From NCBI RefSeq assembly GCF_039822625.1, contig NZ_JBDLLG010000005.1, positions 1 to 64,000 on the forward strand: DNA of 64,000 nucleotides, given 5' to 3'. The stretch is from Marinimicrobium locisalis. GTDB taxonomy: Bacteria; Pseudomonadota; Gammaproteobacteria; Pseudomonadales; Cellvibrionaceae. The notes below the pieces were generated by a model. It saw only the letters and a list, made by a program, of their open reading frames with translations. It was not told the origin of the DNA and ran no database searches. Positions 1-6,955 of this stretch are shown one piece after another (within the stretch, counting starts at the first letter, position 1; every line of letters starts with the position of its first letter). A program made the translations under genes and the position numbers.

Positions 1-21
1 ATAACTGGCCGGACTTTTTGA

Positions 22-723
22 TTGAAAAGCGCTCGCATCTTGAAGATGGTGCTGAATAGTTACGATGGAATTAGTTATACGGAGAAAGAGTACGATTACG
101 CCATCGAGAAAGGGAAAGTCGTACTGGCATTCGTGCACGAATCCCCAGGTAATTTTCCCGCCAAAGTTCTTGATGAAGACCCGCAATTGAGGGAAAAGTT
201 AGATGCCTTTCGGGGTAAGGCATCTAACGGGCGCGTCGTAAAATTTTGGAACAACAAGGATCAGCTTGGTTATCAAGCTATGACAAGTCTCCATCAAGCT
301 GTGGACAATTACCCAGCTGTGGGCTGGGTGCGTGGAGACTTCCAGAACAACCAAGAGGTGAGTCAAGAATTTCGCCGTGCCGAAGGGGAGCTCTTTCACC
401 TCAAGCATGAAGTAAATGATCTTCGCCAAAAAATGATCGAATACGAGAGCCTAATCTACTCGCAGTTCATGGAGAAGACCAAGCCTGCTACACAGGCAGA
501 GATCAACACGTGGGTTGAGGGCGCAAAAGATAACTATGACAATGTGAACGTTAGAATGATGCATAACGTGAGATACGCGGATCAAGACTTTATTCTTCCG
601 TCCCTGTATGGCGCTAATTCTGTATCGGTAATTGTTGAAAAAGGCGCCAAGGTTTGCAGAGCAAGAAACGGTGGCCATTCCGAAGTGATGTATATGGACG
701 GATTCCGGAAAGATGGAATTTAA
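22..723 (+). pseudogene. DUF4062 protein fragment, 5' end lost
   Basis: The translated product contains the second half of the DUF4062 domain: GISYTEKEYDYAI (about residues 16-28), a K/R-rich segment with RVVKFW, and YPAVGWVRGD around residues 98-107. After that comes a coiled-coil-like segment and an unrecognised C-terminal region. Intact members carry about 70 more N-terminal residues, beginning with an FVSSTY-type strand. Here an in-frame TGA lies at 19-21, and none of the three frames upstream resembles the missing part. The TTG at 22 is therefore only where the open frame starts, not a convincing initiation site. The stop codon TAA at 721-723 is part of the first attC site. DUF4062 proteins often act in defence or signalling contexts, but no function can be assigned to this remnant. 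Confidence 0.7.
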
Positions 724-801
724 CAAGGCCAGTCACAGCGACGGCTTTTCCGTTGCGGCTGCGCCTCCACTACAAAGTCGCGCGTGCTGGCGGCGTTCAC
801 T
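718..801 (+). other. attC recombination site 1
   Basis: Left core ATTTAAC (718-724) matches the RYYYAAC consensus, and the right core GTT begins at 795. The arms AAGGCCAGTCAC and GTGCTGGCGG are imperfectly complementary, and a second internal dyad (GACGG/CCGTT) sits near the left half, as in folded attC hairpins. The right core GTTCACT departs from GTTRRRY. Length is about 84 bases. Confidence 0.75.
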
Positions 802-870
802 ACTCAATATGGAGGATGTAGTATTTTTCCAAAAAGGCAAGATCACATTGGAACCGAAGAGAAGTTTTCG

Positions 871-1362
871 GTGTTCCGAGAGGTTACGTATGAAACTGTG
901 ATGGAACAGTTTTCTGAGATTAACGCAAAAGGGATAACATTGAGGGACGCCCTAACCGCAGACTCCTGGAAGGCAATTGAGCAAGGGCCATCAAGGATAG
1001 AAAGAGGCTCCTGGAATTGGGTTCAGGAGTTTCCTTACTACCAGAACCGGCCGAATAGATTTGAAATATCACTCTCTAAAGGCGGAGTTCTTGGTGCTCT
1101 TTGCTATGGGCAAACATCCAAGCATGGCACTAAAGTCAGGATGAACCTAATTGAGTCTACGCCTATGCGTCCTACACCGCTTGGAATGCGAGCCCTACCC
1201 ATTCTTTCCTATGCAGCAGCTGTATTTGCAGATATTGTCGGCGCAGATGAGCTATGGGTATTAGACCCAGACCCGGATTTGGAAGGCCTGTACATGAACG
1301 AAGGCTTTGGTTCTCGAACTATCTATCACGGAAAACGTGTTGGGCAAAGGAGGGTATTGTGA
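871..1362 (+). CDS. GNAT-like acetyltransferase-fold protein (cassette gene)
   Basis: A protein of about 163 residues. Its C-terminal half has the shape of an N-acetyltransferase: a strand with GGVLGALCYG, then a helix starting at the conserved RALPILSYAAAVFADIVGADELWV block, and a final YMNEGFGS segment equivalent to the YExLGF motif of GNAT enzymes. The substrate is unknown. I place the start at GTG 871 because FREVTYETV reads like the N terminus of this cassette-borne family; ATG 901 is the alternative and gives 153 residues. The frame stays open upstream to a GTG at 784 inside attC, which is unlikely to be used. The stop TGA overlaps the GTG of the next gene, so the two are probably translationally coupled. 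Confidence 0.6.
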   Translation: MFREVTYETVMEQFSEINAKGITLRDALTADSWKAIEQGPSRIERGSWNWVQEFPYYQNRPNRFEISLSKGGVLGALCYGQTSKHGTKVRMNLIESTPMRPTPLGMRALPILSYAAAVFADIVGADELWVLDPDPDLEGLYMNEGFGSRTIYHGKRVGQRRVL

Positions 1363-1544
1363 TACCAGATCCGAATACTCCTGAAGGCAGGGAGGAAATT
1401 GCCAGGAGAGCCAAAAAAAGGCTCAAGGAGATCCGAGACATAAAGGATCGTGCTAAAGGAAACCCCGATGAAGAGCCATCGGGAAAACTAACCAATCCCA
1501 ATGACATTGATCGCGTTAAAGACCGGAGGAAAGGAAATGATTAA
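1359..1544 (+). CDS. Small charged protein coupled to the GNAT-like gene
   Basis: A 61-residue hydrophilic, lysine- and arginine-rich protein with PDPNTPEG near the N terminus and a helical RREEIARRAKKRLKEI-like segment. The GTG start overlaps the TGA of the preceding gene in a GTGA arrangement, and AAAGGAGGG at about 1346-1354 is an excellent ribosome binding site at the right distance. That makes this small ORF credible despite its size. It carries no motif I recognise. Cassettes commonly hold one gene, so a coupled pair suggests a functional unit, perhaps a small partner of the GNAT-like enzyme, but that is inference. Confidence 0.55.
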   Translation: MIPDPNTPEGREEIARRAKKRLKEIRDIKDRAKGNPDEEPSGKLTNPNDIDRVKDRRKGND

Positions 1545-1662
1545 AGCTGTATCGGAGAAGGATTAACTCAAGCAGAAAATCAAGAATAATTCGTCGAAAA
1601 TCGCACAAAAAGCGAAGGGCATTGAGGTTGCAATTAAAGCAAAGAACCAAAAACGTAGTTAA
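1537..1662 (+). pseudogene. Tiny basic ORF split by an in-frame stop
   Basis: ATG 1537 follows GGAGGAAAGGAA, a near-ideal ribosome binding site. The frame reads nine codons, meets TAA at 1564, then continues open for about 31 lysine-rich codons to a TAA at 1660 that lies inside attC 2, just as the DUF4062 gene ends inside attC 1. This pattern suggests a roughly 41-residue basic protein inactivated by one nonsense change. Without homologues it could equally be chance. Confidence 0.3.
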
Positions 1663-1714
1663 CAATGCGTGGCGGGACGCTCGTAAACTCGCGCCCTTGC
1701 ACGCGGCGTTACAA
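1657..1714 (+). other. attC recombination site 2
   Basis: A compact site of about 58 bases. The left core region is GTTAACAATGCGTGG and the right end is CACGCGGCGTTAC. ATGCGTG pairs with CACGC-GC across the fold, and an inner GGGACGC/GCGCCC pair extends the stem. This is the clearest of the three sites. Confidence 0.8.
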
Positions 1715-1716
1715 CG

Positions 1717-2007
1717 TCATTCCTTCCGCTTTAGGTCGCGGTAGAAGTTTTCGTGTATGCCTAGGGCCATCAGTTCAAGGACAAGGGCCCCATCATCAAA
1801 ACTGTAACCCAGTAGAGTCAATTGCTTGTTCATCTTGAACTTATGGACTCGCAGAAAGGCCAGCTCTCCTTTCTTCTGCTCGCCAATGTTTGGGTTGACC
1901 ATTAGGTCCTTAACGGCTAAATCGAGGCCTTTTTTCTGGTTGGGCTTGAGCTTCTTCACCGCTTTTTTGAATGTAGGGGTCTGGAATACACTGGCGGCCT
2001 TAACCAA
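1717..2007 (-). CDS. RelE/ParE-family toxin of a type II TA pair
   Basis: A 96-residue basic protein. It has the RelE/ParE shape: an N-terminal lysine-rich helix pair (TPTFKKAVKKLKPNQKK), then beta strands with LAFLRVHKFKMNKQLTLLGYSF, and a C-terminal helix with HENFYRDLKR. Toxins of this fold cleave mRNA or poison gyrase; which applies here cannot be read from the sequence. The start is TTG 2007, preceded by GGAGG, and overlaps the antitoxin stop by 8 bases, so translation is coupled. The pair lies opposite to the reading direction of the array, which is common for TA cassettes that bring their own promoter and stabilise the array. Confidence 0.8.
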   Translation of the reverse strand: MVKAASVFQTPTFKKAVKKLKPNQKKGLDLAVKDLMVNPNIGEQKKGELAFLRVHKFKMNKQLTLLGYSFDDGALVLELMALGIHENFYRDLKRKE

Positions 2008-2221
2008 AATCGTAGGCCTCCAGCTTTCCGGCGTCTCGCTCGGCCTGCGCGATGATGGCTTGCCTTACAAACTCATAGGGTAAATCCGGGTTGTCTTCCA
2101 TCATCTCGCCGATTTTTGCCCAATGTTCTATTTGCTTGGGCGGAGTTCGATTAAGCGCTTTGGCTATACTAGTGGCTCTTTCAATAAGGTTTTGATCTAA
2201 ACGAATGCTGTTCGTGGCCAT
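2000..2221 (-). CDS. ParD-like antitoxin
   Basis: A 73-residue protein whose first half resembles a ribbon-helix-helix DNA-binding domain (NSIRLDQNLIERATSIAKAL) followed by the RTPPKQIEHWAKIGEMMEDNPDLPYEF segment typical of ParD-like (pfam11903-type) antitoxins. It should neutralise the downstream toxin and repress the pair's own promoter. The ATG is preceded by AGGAGG at good spacing. The gene sits immediately left of attC 3, with its promoter in the 57 bases between 2222 and 2278. Confidence 0.8.
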   Translation of the reverse strand: MATNSIRLDQNLIERATSIAKALNRTPPKQIEHWAKIGEMMEDNPDLPYEFVRQAIIAQAERDAGKLEAYDFG

Positions 2222-2278
2222 TTGAACCTCCTAAGTTGAGTTTCTTAAATTGTAGCGAGATGCCACATTCGAAGCAAG

Positions 2279-2351
2279 TTGTAACAAGGCGCGGTTGTCG
2301 GACAGTTTTTCCGCTGGTGCTACAAAGCAGCCGCAAAGCGCGGCGTTGGCC
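2279..2351 (+). other. attC recombination site 3 (last recognisable)
   Basis: The left arm TTGTAACAAGGCGCGG pairs imperfectly with the right arm AAGCGCGGCGTTGG. The interior contains GGACAG/CCGCTGG and GCTAC..GCAGCC segments consistent with a folded attC. About 73 bases. No fourth site is seen to the right. Confidence 0.75.
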
Positions 2352-2545
2352 CTGAGGCGTATGAGGAAGAAAACCTCGCTAAGTCGAGTGTCTAGTTTTG
2401 CTGGTAGGGATCACGCAAGATCTGGGGGTTTTTATTCCATGCCCCGCCCCAGGAGCCGCATAAGCGTCGGGATATCCCCGGCGCGCTCAATGTGGCCTAT
2501 GCAGGTACTCCAAAAGGCGTAATTGGAAAGTTTTCAGTGACACGC
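2352..2545. other. Noncoding remnant between integron tail and cytochrome promoter
   Basis: Short open stretches exist, including one that starts inside attC 3 and ends at 2522, but none has a credible start or a recognisable motif. This may be the decayed end of an old cassette or the original chromosomal flank. Confidence 0.4.
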
Positions 2546-2559
2546 TTGATAATAATCAA
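2546..2559 (+). promoter_or_regulatory. FNR/ANR-type box upstream of cytochrome c551
   Basis: The sequence TTGAT-AATA-ATCAA is a perfect match to the FNR/ANR/DNR consensus TTGAT-N4-ATCAA. Its centre lies about 76 bases upstream of the cytochrome start codon, a plausible place for anaerobic activation. It fits expression during oxygen limitation or denitrification. Confidence 0.85.
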
Positions 2560-2628
2560 CCACGCTCTAGCTCAATCTACTACAATGGCAGCTAAGTTAA
2601 GAATCCCCTGTTTGCTGAAGGCTCCGTT

Positions 2629-2940
2629 ATGAAAAAAGTACTCCTTTCGCTGTGCGCCCTGGGTAGCGTGTTTGTGCAACCTGCGCTGGCTCAAGATGCC
2701 GAAAAACTGTTCCAAGGCAAGGCCTGTGCGGCCTGTCACTCCATGGACACCAAGATGGTGGGTCCGGCCATCAAAGAAATTGCGGCAAAGTATGCGGGCG
2801 AAGACGATGCCTCAGGGATACTGGCGAACAGCATCAAGAACGGCAGCAAAGGCAAGTGGGGCCAAATGCCCATGCCCGCCAACAACGTGACCGAGGAAGA
2901 AGCAAAAGCCCTCGCCGAGTGGATATTGGAAAAAGGCTAA
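2629..2940 (+). CDS. Periplasmic cytochrome c551-type electron carrier
   Basis: A 103-residue class I c-type cytochrome. A signal peptide ends at about residue 21 (PALA), leaving a mature protein of about 82 residues, the normal size of Pseudomonas cytochrome c551. The heme site CAACH is at 33-37, the conserved DTKMVGPA follows at about 40-47, and the axial methionine is M82 in PMPAN. It should carry electrons in the periplasm from the bc1 complex to terminal enzymes of denitrification, here most likely nitrous oxide reductase. The FNR/ANR box upstream and the nos operon converging on it support that role. The SD before ATG 2629 is weak. Confidence 0.92.
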   Translation: MKKVLLSLCALGSVFVQPALAQDAEKLFQGKACAACHSMDTKMVGPAIKEIAAKYAGEDDASGILANSIKNGSKGKWGQMPMPANNVTEEEAKALAEWILEKG

Positions 2941-2952
2941 CAATAACCGCTT

Positions 2953-2993
2953 GCGCCATTGCCTGCTCCCCTTTTAGGGGCCGGCGGTGGCGC
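2953..2993. terminator. Bidirectional hairpin between cytochrome c551 and tatA
   Basis: Outer arms GCGCCA (2953-2958) and TGGCGC (2988-2993) enclose an inner CCCC-TTTTA-GGGG stem. It sits between two convergent genes, so it can end both transcripts. The T-run is short. Confidence 0.6.
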
Positions 2994-3013
2994 TTTCAAG
3001 CCCCGCCGGTTTA

Positions 3014-3196
3014 TCAGTGTTTTAGATCCTGCTCGACCTTTTCCGCCTGTGTTAAATCGCCGTCCTTCACGGACTTGCGAAAGCCACTGATGGCGCTACC
3101 CAGGTCAGACCCTAGCCCCCGCAAACGCTTGGTGCCGAACAGCATTATCACAATTAGAAGCACGATCAAAAGTTGCCAGATACTGATGCCCATCAT
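3014..3196 (-). CDS. tatA: TatA/TatE-family translocase protein, end of nos operon
   Basis: A 60-residue protein: one N-terminal membrane helix (IWQLLIVLLIVIMLFG), the hinge TKRLRGLGSDLG and an amphipathic, charged tail, the standard TatA layout. TatA oligomers form the pore through which folded proteins cross the inner membrane. Lying directly behind nosL, it probably helps export NosZ, which has a twin-arginine signal. A nos-linked tatA/tatE gene is known in pseudomonads. The frame is open ten codons further upstream, but AGAGGTG lies right before the MMGISIW start, so I use 3196; ATG 3193 is equally possible. Confidence 0.88.
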   Translation of the reverse strand: MMGISIWQLLIVLLIVIMLFGTKRLRGLGSDLGSAISGFRKSVKDGDLTQAEKVEQDLKH

Positions 3197-3229
3197 TTTA
3201 GTCACCTCTCTTAAGGTTAACCCCACGGC

Positions 3230-3775
3230 TTAATGCCCCGGGTGTGCCGCCTCGCCCGCCGCTCGGTTTGTGGCGCGCTGCTGAAGTAGCGCCTGATCAA
3301 TCTGCTCGAAGCGTAAAACCCGACCATTATGCTCGTCAGCCAATGCCCGGGCCGCCTGTTCTTCGGAAAAAGTGGCTAGCACGACGCCCATGGCGCCTTT
3401 AAGCCCGGTGCCGGCGACGTACCAGGCGCTGGTGGCATCAATCAGATGTTCATCATCGGGGCTGTTCCAATCGCTGCGGCCCATGTCGTGAACATAAAGC
3501 TTGGCGCCCAGGTTCTGGTTTTCCGGCTGCAGCCACCAACCCAGCATTTCCGCGGTGGAGCAAAACTTGCGCGTTTTCGTCGGCGCCACGGCCTGCCCCT
3601 TGGGGCCGGGAAACCGGGTAATGACCATGCCGCAAACGTGGCACTCATCGCTGGCGTGGAAGGCCACCGGTTCGAGTGCGCCGAGCTCCTGTTCGGCTTT
3701 GCCACAGGCGGCCAGCCCCAGAACAATTGCCACCCCTATCAAAGCGCGAACGCTCTTTGAGAAAACGTTATTCAT
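3230..3775 (-). CDS. nosL: Copper chaperone lipoprotein NosL
   Basis: A 181-residue outer-membrane-type lipoprotein. The signal ends in a lipobox (GLAAC). The mature part contains ECHVCGMVITRFPGPKGQ, the Cys-x-x-Cys-Gly-Met site used by NosL proteins to bind Cu(I), then YVHDMG and a SAWYVAGTG strand typical of the family. NosL supplies copper for assembly of the NosZ centres. I chose ATG 3775 because the signal peptide then has a normal short basic start; a GTG at 3820 overlapping the nosY stop (GTGA) would add 15 residues before it. The C terminus is Ala- and His-rich (HPGH), possibly an extra metal ligand. Confidence 0.92.
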   Translation of the reverse strand: MNNVFSKSVRALIGVAIVLGLAACGKAEQELGALEPVAFHASDECHVCGMVITRFPGPKGQAVAPTKTRKFCSTAEMLGWWLQPENQNLGAKLYVHDMGRSDWNSPDDEHLIDATSAWYVAGTGLKGAMGVVLATFSEEQAARALADEHNGRVLRFEQIDQALLQQRATNRAAGEAAHPGH

Positions 3776-3816
3776 AACTTCACCGCTCCGCGCTAACACC
3801 ATTGCGAACCCCACAC

Positions 3817-4647
3817 TCACGCCAAACGTCTACGGAAAAGCCAGTAGGCCAATGAAAGCGATACCCCGATCCATGCCAGGAGACAGAGCCACAGCCCAAA
3901 CTCCGACACCGGTAGATCACTGCCCAGGGAGAGCACGCCCAAGGCTTCGCCCCCGCCGGCAAAACCCATCATGTTGATCAGTCGATACACATCGGTTGGG
4001 TTCAGCAACAGCAACCAAGGCAGTAAATCCGGGTTGAACTGCCCTTCGCTAAGCACCAACAGGGCCAGTAAAACCAGATCGAAGACCAGCACGAACAGGA
4101 ACCACACACCCAGCGCCAACCCGGCGGCCGTGGATTTTTCGCCGGCTTTGCTACTGAGCACGTAGGCCAGGGCCAAAAATACCCACCCCAGCAGCGTCGA
4201 GGAAAGCATAAAACGGCCGAATGCCCACAGAAGCAGACTGGTTTCAACACCCTCAACCAAGACTGCAATGGCGACCGCCGCGCTCCCAAAGCCAATGAGC
4301 GTCGCCAGCGCGAGGATCACGCCGTGACCGACAAACTTACCCAAAAGAATCTGCCCCCGCCCCAAGGGGTAGGTTAGCAATAACATCAGGGTACCGGCTT
4401 CCTCTTCACCCACAATAGCGTCGTAGGCCAGGAGCAAGGCAATCAGCGGCATCAAAAAGGTCGCGAGGCTGGCTAGGCTGGCGACGGTTGCCGGAACCGA
4501 GGTGAACCCCACCTGGCCCGATGCCACCGCCCCCAACCAGGCAATACCCACGGCCAACACGGCAAACAACAAGCTGATGGCCACCAGCCACCGGTTGCGC
4601 AGTCCGTCGCTGATTTCCTTTCGGGCAATATTCCAAATCTGGCTCAT
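3817..4647 (-). CDS. nosY: ABC transporter permease NosY
   Basis: A 276-residue inner-membrane protein with about six hydrophobic segments and the ABC-2 style N terminus (WNIARKEISDGLRNRWLV). It forms the membrane part of the NosDFY complex, which supports copper-sulphur cluster (CuZ) assembly on NosZ. The conserved loop AYDAIVGEEEAGTLMLLLTYPLGR, where the permease contacts the ATPase, lies at about residues 74-97. The start ATG overlaps the nosF stop by 4 bases. Confidence 0.93.
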   Translation of the reverse strand: MSQIWNIARKEISDGLRNRWLVAISLLFAVLAVGIAWLGAVASGQVGFTSVPATVASLASLATFLMPLIALLLAYDAIVGEEEAGTLMLLLTYPLGRGQILLGKFVGHGVILALATLIGFGSAAVAIAVLVEGVETSLLLWAFGRFMLSSTLLGWVFLALAYVLSSKAGEKSTAAGLALGVWFLFVLVFDLVLLALLVLSEGQFNPDLLPWLLLLNPTDVYRLINMMGFAGGGEALGVLSLGSDLPVSEFGLWLCLLAWIGVSLSLAYWLFRRRLA

Positions 4648-5573
4648 GAGCTGACCCCCACGACCGCTGACGCTCCAGTGGGCCTATCCATATAGTAGCG
4701 ATAGAGGTCCTCAAGAGAGGGCTGTTGGATCTCGATATCGCCTATCGCGCCGTCCCCGAGAACCTGACGCAGAAGCGCCAGCTTGTGACCATTCACAGCA
4801 TCAATCTCAATGGCATTATCGCCCCGGGCGCGTGCCGCATGGCCTTCATTGTGCAGCCGCTGCAACCAGAGCTCGGGCTCGCCCAGCCCGGTGACCCGAA
4901 TATGGACCGGTAGCGCCGCCTCTTCCCGCAAATGGGCCAAGCTCCCCACCGCTTGTAATCGTCCGTTCGCCAGAATAGCAGCCCGGCCGATGTGCGCCTC
5001 CACCCCCGGCAACACATGAGAGCAAATAATAATACTGGTGCCTTTTTGGCGCAGACGGTCAATCAGCGAGTAAAGGTCCTGGGTCGCCATGGGGTCAAGA
5101 CCGACGGTCGGCTCGTCGAGCAGTAGCAACCGAGGTTCCCCCAGCAACGCTTGGGCCAGCCCCAGACGTTGGCGCATACCCTTGGAATAGGTTTTAACCC
5201 GACGGCCGGCGGCCGAGGCGAGCCCCACCTGTTCCAGCAACTCATCTACCTGTTGCGCCGGCGCTCCCTTAAGCCGGGCGAAATGGCGCAAGGTCTCCCG
5301 TCCGCTTAGCTGCGGGTAGAAGGTGACGTTCTCCGGTAAATAACCAAGCTGACGACGCACAGCGGCGTCGTTCGGTTTCCGCCCCAGCACACTCACCTGA
5401 CCCTCGGTCGGATTCAATAGCCCGAGAATAAGCTTCATGCTGGTGGTCTTGCCCGCGCCGTTATGGCCGAATAAGCCCAGGACCTCCCCTTCCCCCAAAT
5501 TCAAGTTCAAGTTCTCCAGCACCGTCATTCGGCCATAGCGCTGGCTAACATTCTGGATTTCCACAGCATTCAT
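4644..5573 (-). CDS. nosF: ABC transporter ATPase NosF
   Basis: A 309-residue ATP-binding protein. It shows Walker A GHNGAGKTT at about residues 36-44, the signature YSKGMRQRLGLAQ, Walker B LLLLDEPTVGLDP, and the switch His in IICSHVL. The C-terminal third (after about residue 215) is the extra regulatory region found in NosF. With NosY and NosD it drives maturation of the N2O reductase CuZ site. It overlaps both nosD and nosY by ATGA junctions, so nosDFY are tightly coupled. Confidence 0.95.
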   Translation of the reverse strand: MNAVEIQNVSQRYGRMTVLENLNLNLGEGEVLGLFGHNGAGKTTSMKLILGLLNPTEGQVSVLGRKPNDAAVRRQLGYLPENVTFYPQLSGRETLRHFARLKGAPAQQVDELLEQVGLASAAGRRVKTYSKGMRQRLGLAQALLGEPRLLLLDEPTVGLDPMATQDLYSLIDRLRQKGTSIIICSHVLPGVEAHIGRAAILANGRLQAVGSLAHLREEAALPVHIRVTGLGEPELWLQRLHNEGHAARARGDNAIEIDAVNGHKLALLRQVLGDGAIGDIEIQQPSLEDLYRYYMDRPTGASAVVGVSS

Positions 5574-6874
5574 GAGGCGGGCCCCGCGGATTGCTTCATC
5601 AGGTTTTCAGTGGGTAGGCGCATCAAGGGATGGGTGTCTTTTACCCCCGGGGATTTGATTACCGGAAAGGCGCGCTGAACCCAGCGCAGCACCTGTATGG
5701 CCGGGCTGTTCATCAACAGCCGCGCCTGGGGGTACAACCATAGCATGCGGTCGACGTTATCATTGGGCTCGTAGGGCACATCCCCGATGCCATCGCCGTC
5801 TCGGTCCCAGCCCAGGTAATCACTCCAATAATTGCCACGCCCATCCACCGACCACTCCTGGGTACGCGTTGCCACATATTTGACCTGCTGCTGGTTCTTA
5901 ACGAAGGCATTGCCAGAGATGCGGTTGTCCTCCGAGCCGGCGGTCAGGTGAATGCCCAGGGTGCTGTGCTCAAAATGATTGTTCTCGATGACGTTGGCCA
6001 CCGAATTGTAGATAAAAAGCGCCTTGCCTTCGGCTCCCGGCGAGGTGCTAGCGGCCGCTGAGTTGTGGCTCACCGCGCTGACGATGTTGTTTCTTATGGT
6101 GGAGTACGTAATGTAATTCATCAAAATACCGTAGTTCTCATCCTGATCGGACCGGTTACCGGTCACCGTCAGGTTGCGGCTTTGCATCAGCGCATAGCCG
6201 GTGCGGGTACGACGGGTGACGTTGCCAATCACCTGATTATCATGAGAGAACATATAATGTATGCCGTAACGCAAATCTTCCAGCGCATTCCCTTCAAGAT
6301 GGTTGCCGTGGGAGTTTTCAATATAAAGGCCATCACGAGTATGGCGCACCTCGTTGTCGATGATTCTCGCTCCGCTCACGGAAAAAAGATGGATGCCATT
6401 ACCACGGTCCTGGGAGCGAACACGGGTGTCACCCACAATGGTGTTGGCTATAATACGGATATCCCTTGCACCATCCGCCCAGATACCAAAGCCTGGCCCC
6501 TGCAGATGGTTGTCCTTCAAGAGCGCGCCCTCGGCATCGGGCCGGATAAATATGCCCGAATCCATCGCCGTTAGATTCCGCCCCCAGGCTTTAAGCGTGC
6601 AGCCTTCGACTGTCACGTTTGGGGCTTTGATATCGAGCCCGTGCCCCTGTCCCTGCGCGTGAAGAACGGAACCTTCCTCGCAGCGGATGTGCACCGACTC
6701 ACTAATGGAAAACTGACCACGGTACTCCCCGGCGGGAAGCACCCAACGGTTATCCCCCTCTGACTGAAGGGGCAAATCGGTGATATCCCGCGCCGCCTGA
6801 GCGACGCCGGAAAAAAACAGTAGCAACAGGATCACTAGCAATGGCCGGGACCCTTTATGCCTAAATACCAACAC
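5570..6874 (-). CDS. nosD: Periplasmic copper-site maturation protein NosD
   Basis: A 434-residue exported protein. A signal peptide (SRPLLVILLLLFFSGVAQA) is followed by a right-handed beta-helix with many NxI/GNxI turns, the CASH repeat pattern of NosD: for example about residues 115-330 alternate short strands and N- or G-rich turns. NosD works in the periplasm with the NosFY transporter to deliver sulphur or copper for the CuZ centre of NosZ. The nosZ-nosD gap is 81 bases, room for a separate ribosome binding site but with no clear terminator. Confidence 0.93.
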   Translation of the reverse strand: MLVFRHKGSRPLLVILLLLFFSGVAQAARDITDLPLQSEGDNRWVLPAGEYRGQFSISESVHIRCEEGSVLHAQGQGHGLDIKAPNVTVEGCTLKAWGRNLTAMDSGIFIRPDAEGALLKDNHLQGPGFGIWADGARDIRIIANTIVGDTRVRSQDRGNGIHLFSVSGARIIDNEVRHTRDGLYIENSHGNHLEGNALEDLRYGIHYMFSHDNQVIGNVTRRTRTGYALMQSRNLTVTGNRSDQDENYGILMNYITYSTIRNNIVSAVSHNSAAASTSPGAEGKALFIYNSVANVIENNHFEHSTLGIHLTAGSEDNRISGNAFVKNQQQVKYVATRTQEWSVDGRGNYWSDYLGWDRDGDGIGDVPYEPNDNVDRMLWLYPQARLLMNSPAIQVLRWVQRAFPVIKSPGVKDTHPLMRLPTENLMKQSAGPAS

Positions 6875-6955
6875 TCACTCTACCTTTTCATGGCCATTAT
6901 TGAAGGGACCCAGCCTCCCTACCAGGCCCCATACTGACTGTTCCTGCCCGACAAA

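Larger units (their letters stand above)
1..2351 (+). mobile_element. Distal end of a chromosomal integron cassette array
   Basis: Three attC-like elements (718-801, 1657-1714, 2279-2351) divide this stretch into cassettes. Each begins TAACAA(G/T)G and ends in GCGGCGTT or CGGCGTT, with complementary flanks able to fold into an imperfect hairpin. The cargo is typical of cassette arrays: small orphan genes, a GNAT-like gene and a type II toxin-antitoxin pair in reverse orientation. The genes end at or inside the left arm of an attC, as expected for cassettes read rightward. By integron convention the integrase and attI would lie to the left, outside the window, and 2351 is the last recognisable site, so this is probably the old end of the array. 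No intI gene is visible, so the call rests on the attC architecture and the cargo. Confidence 0.8.

Noticed and set aside
2295..2522. 75-residue frame after the last attC site
   Set aside because: Starts inside the attC and has no motif; kept as noncoding remnant.
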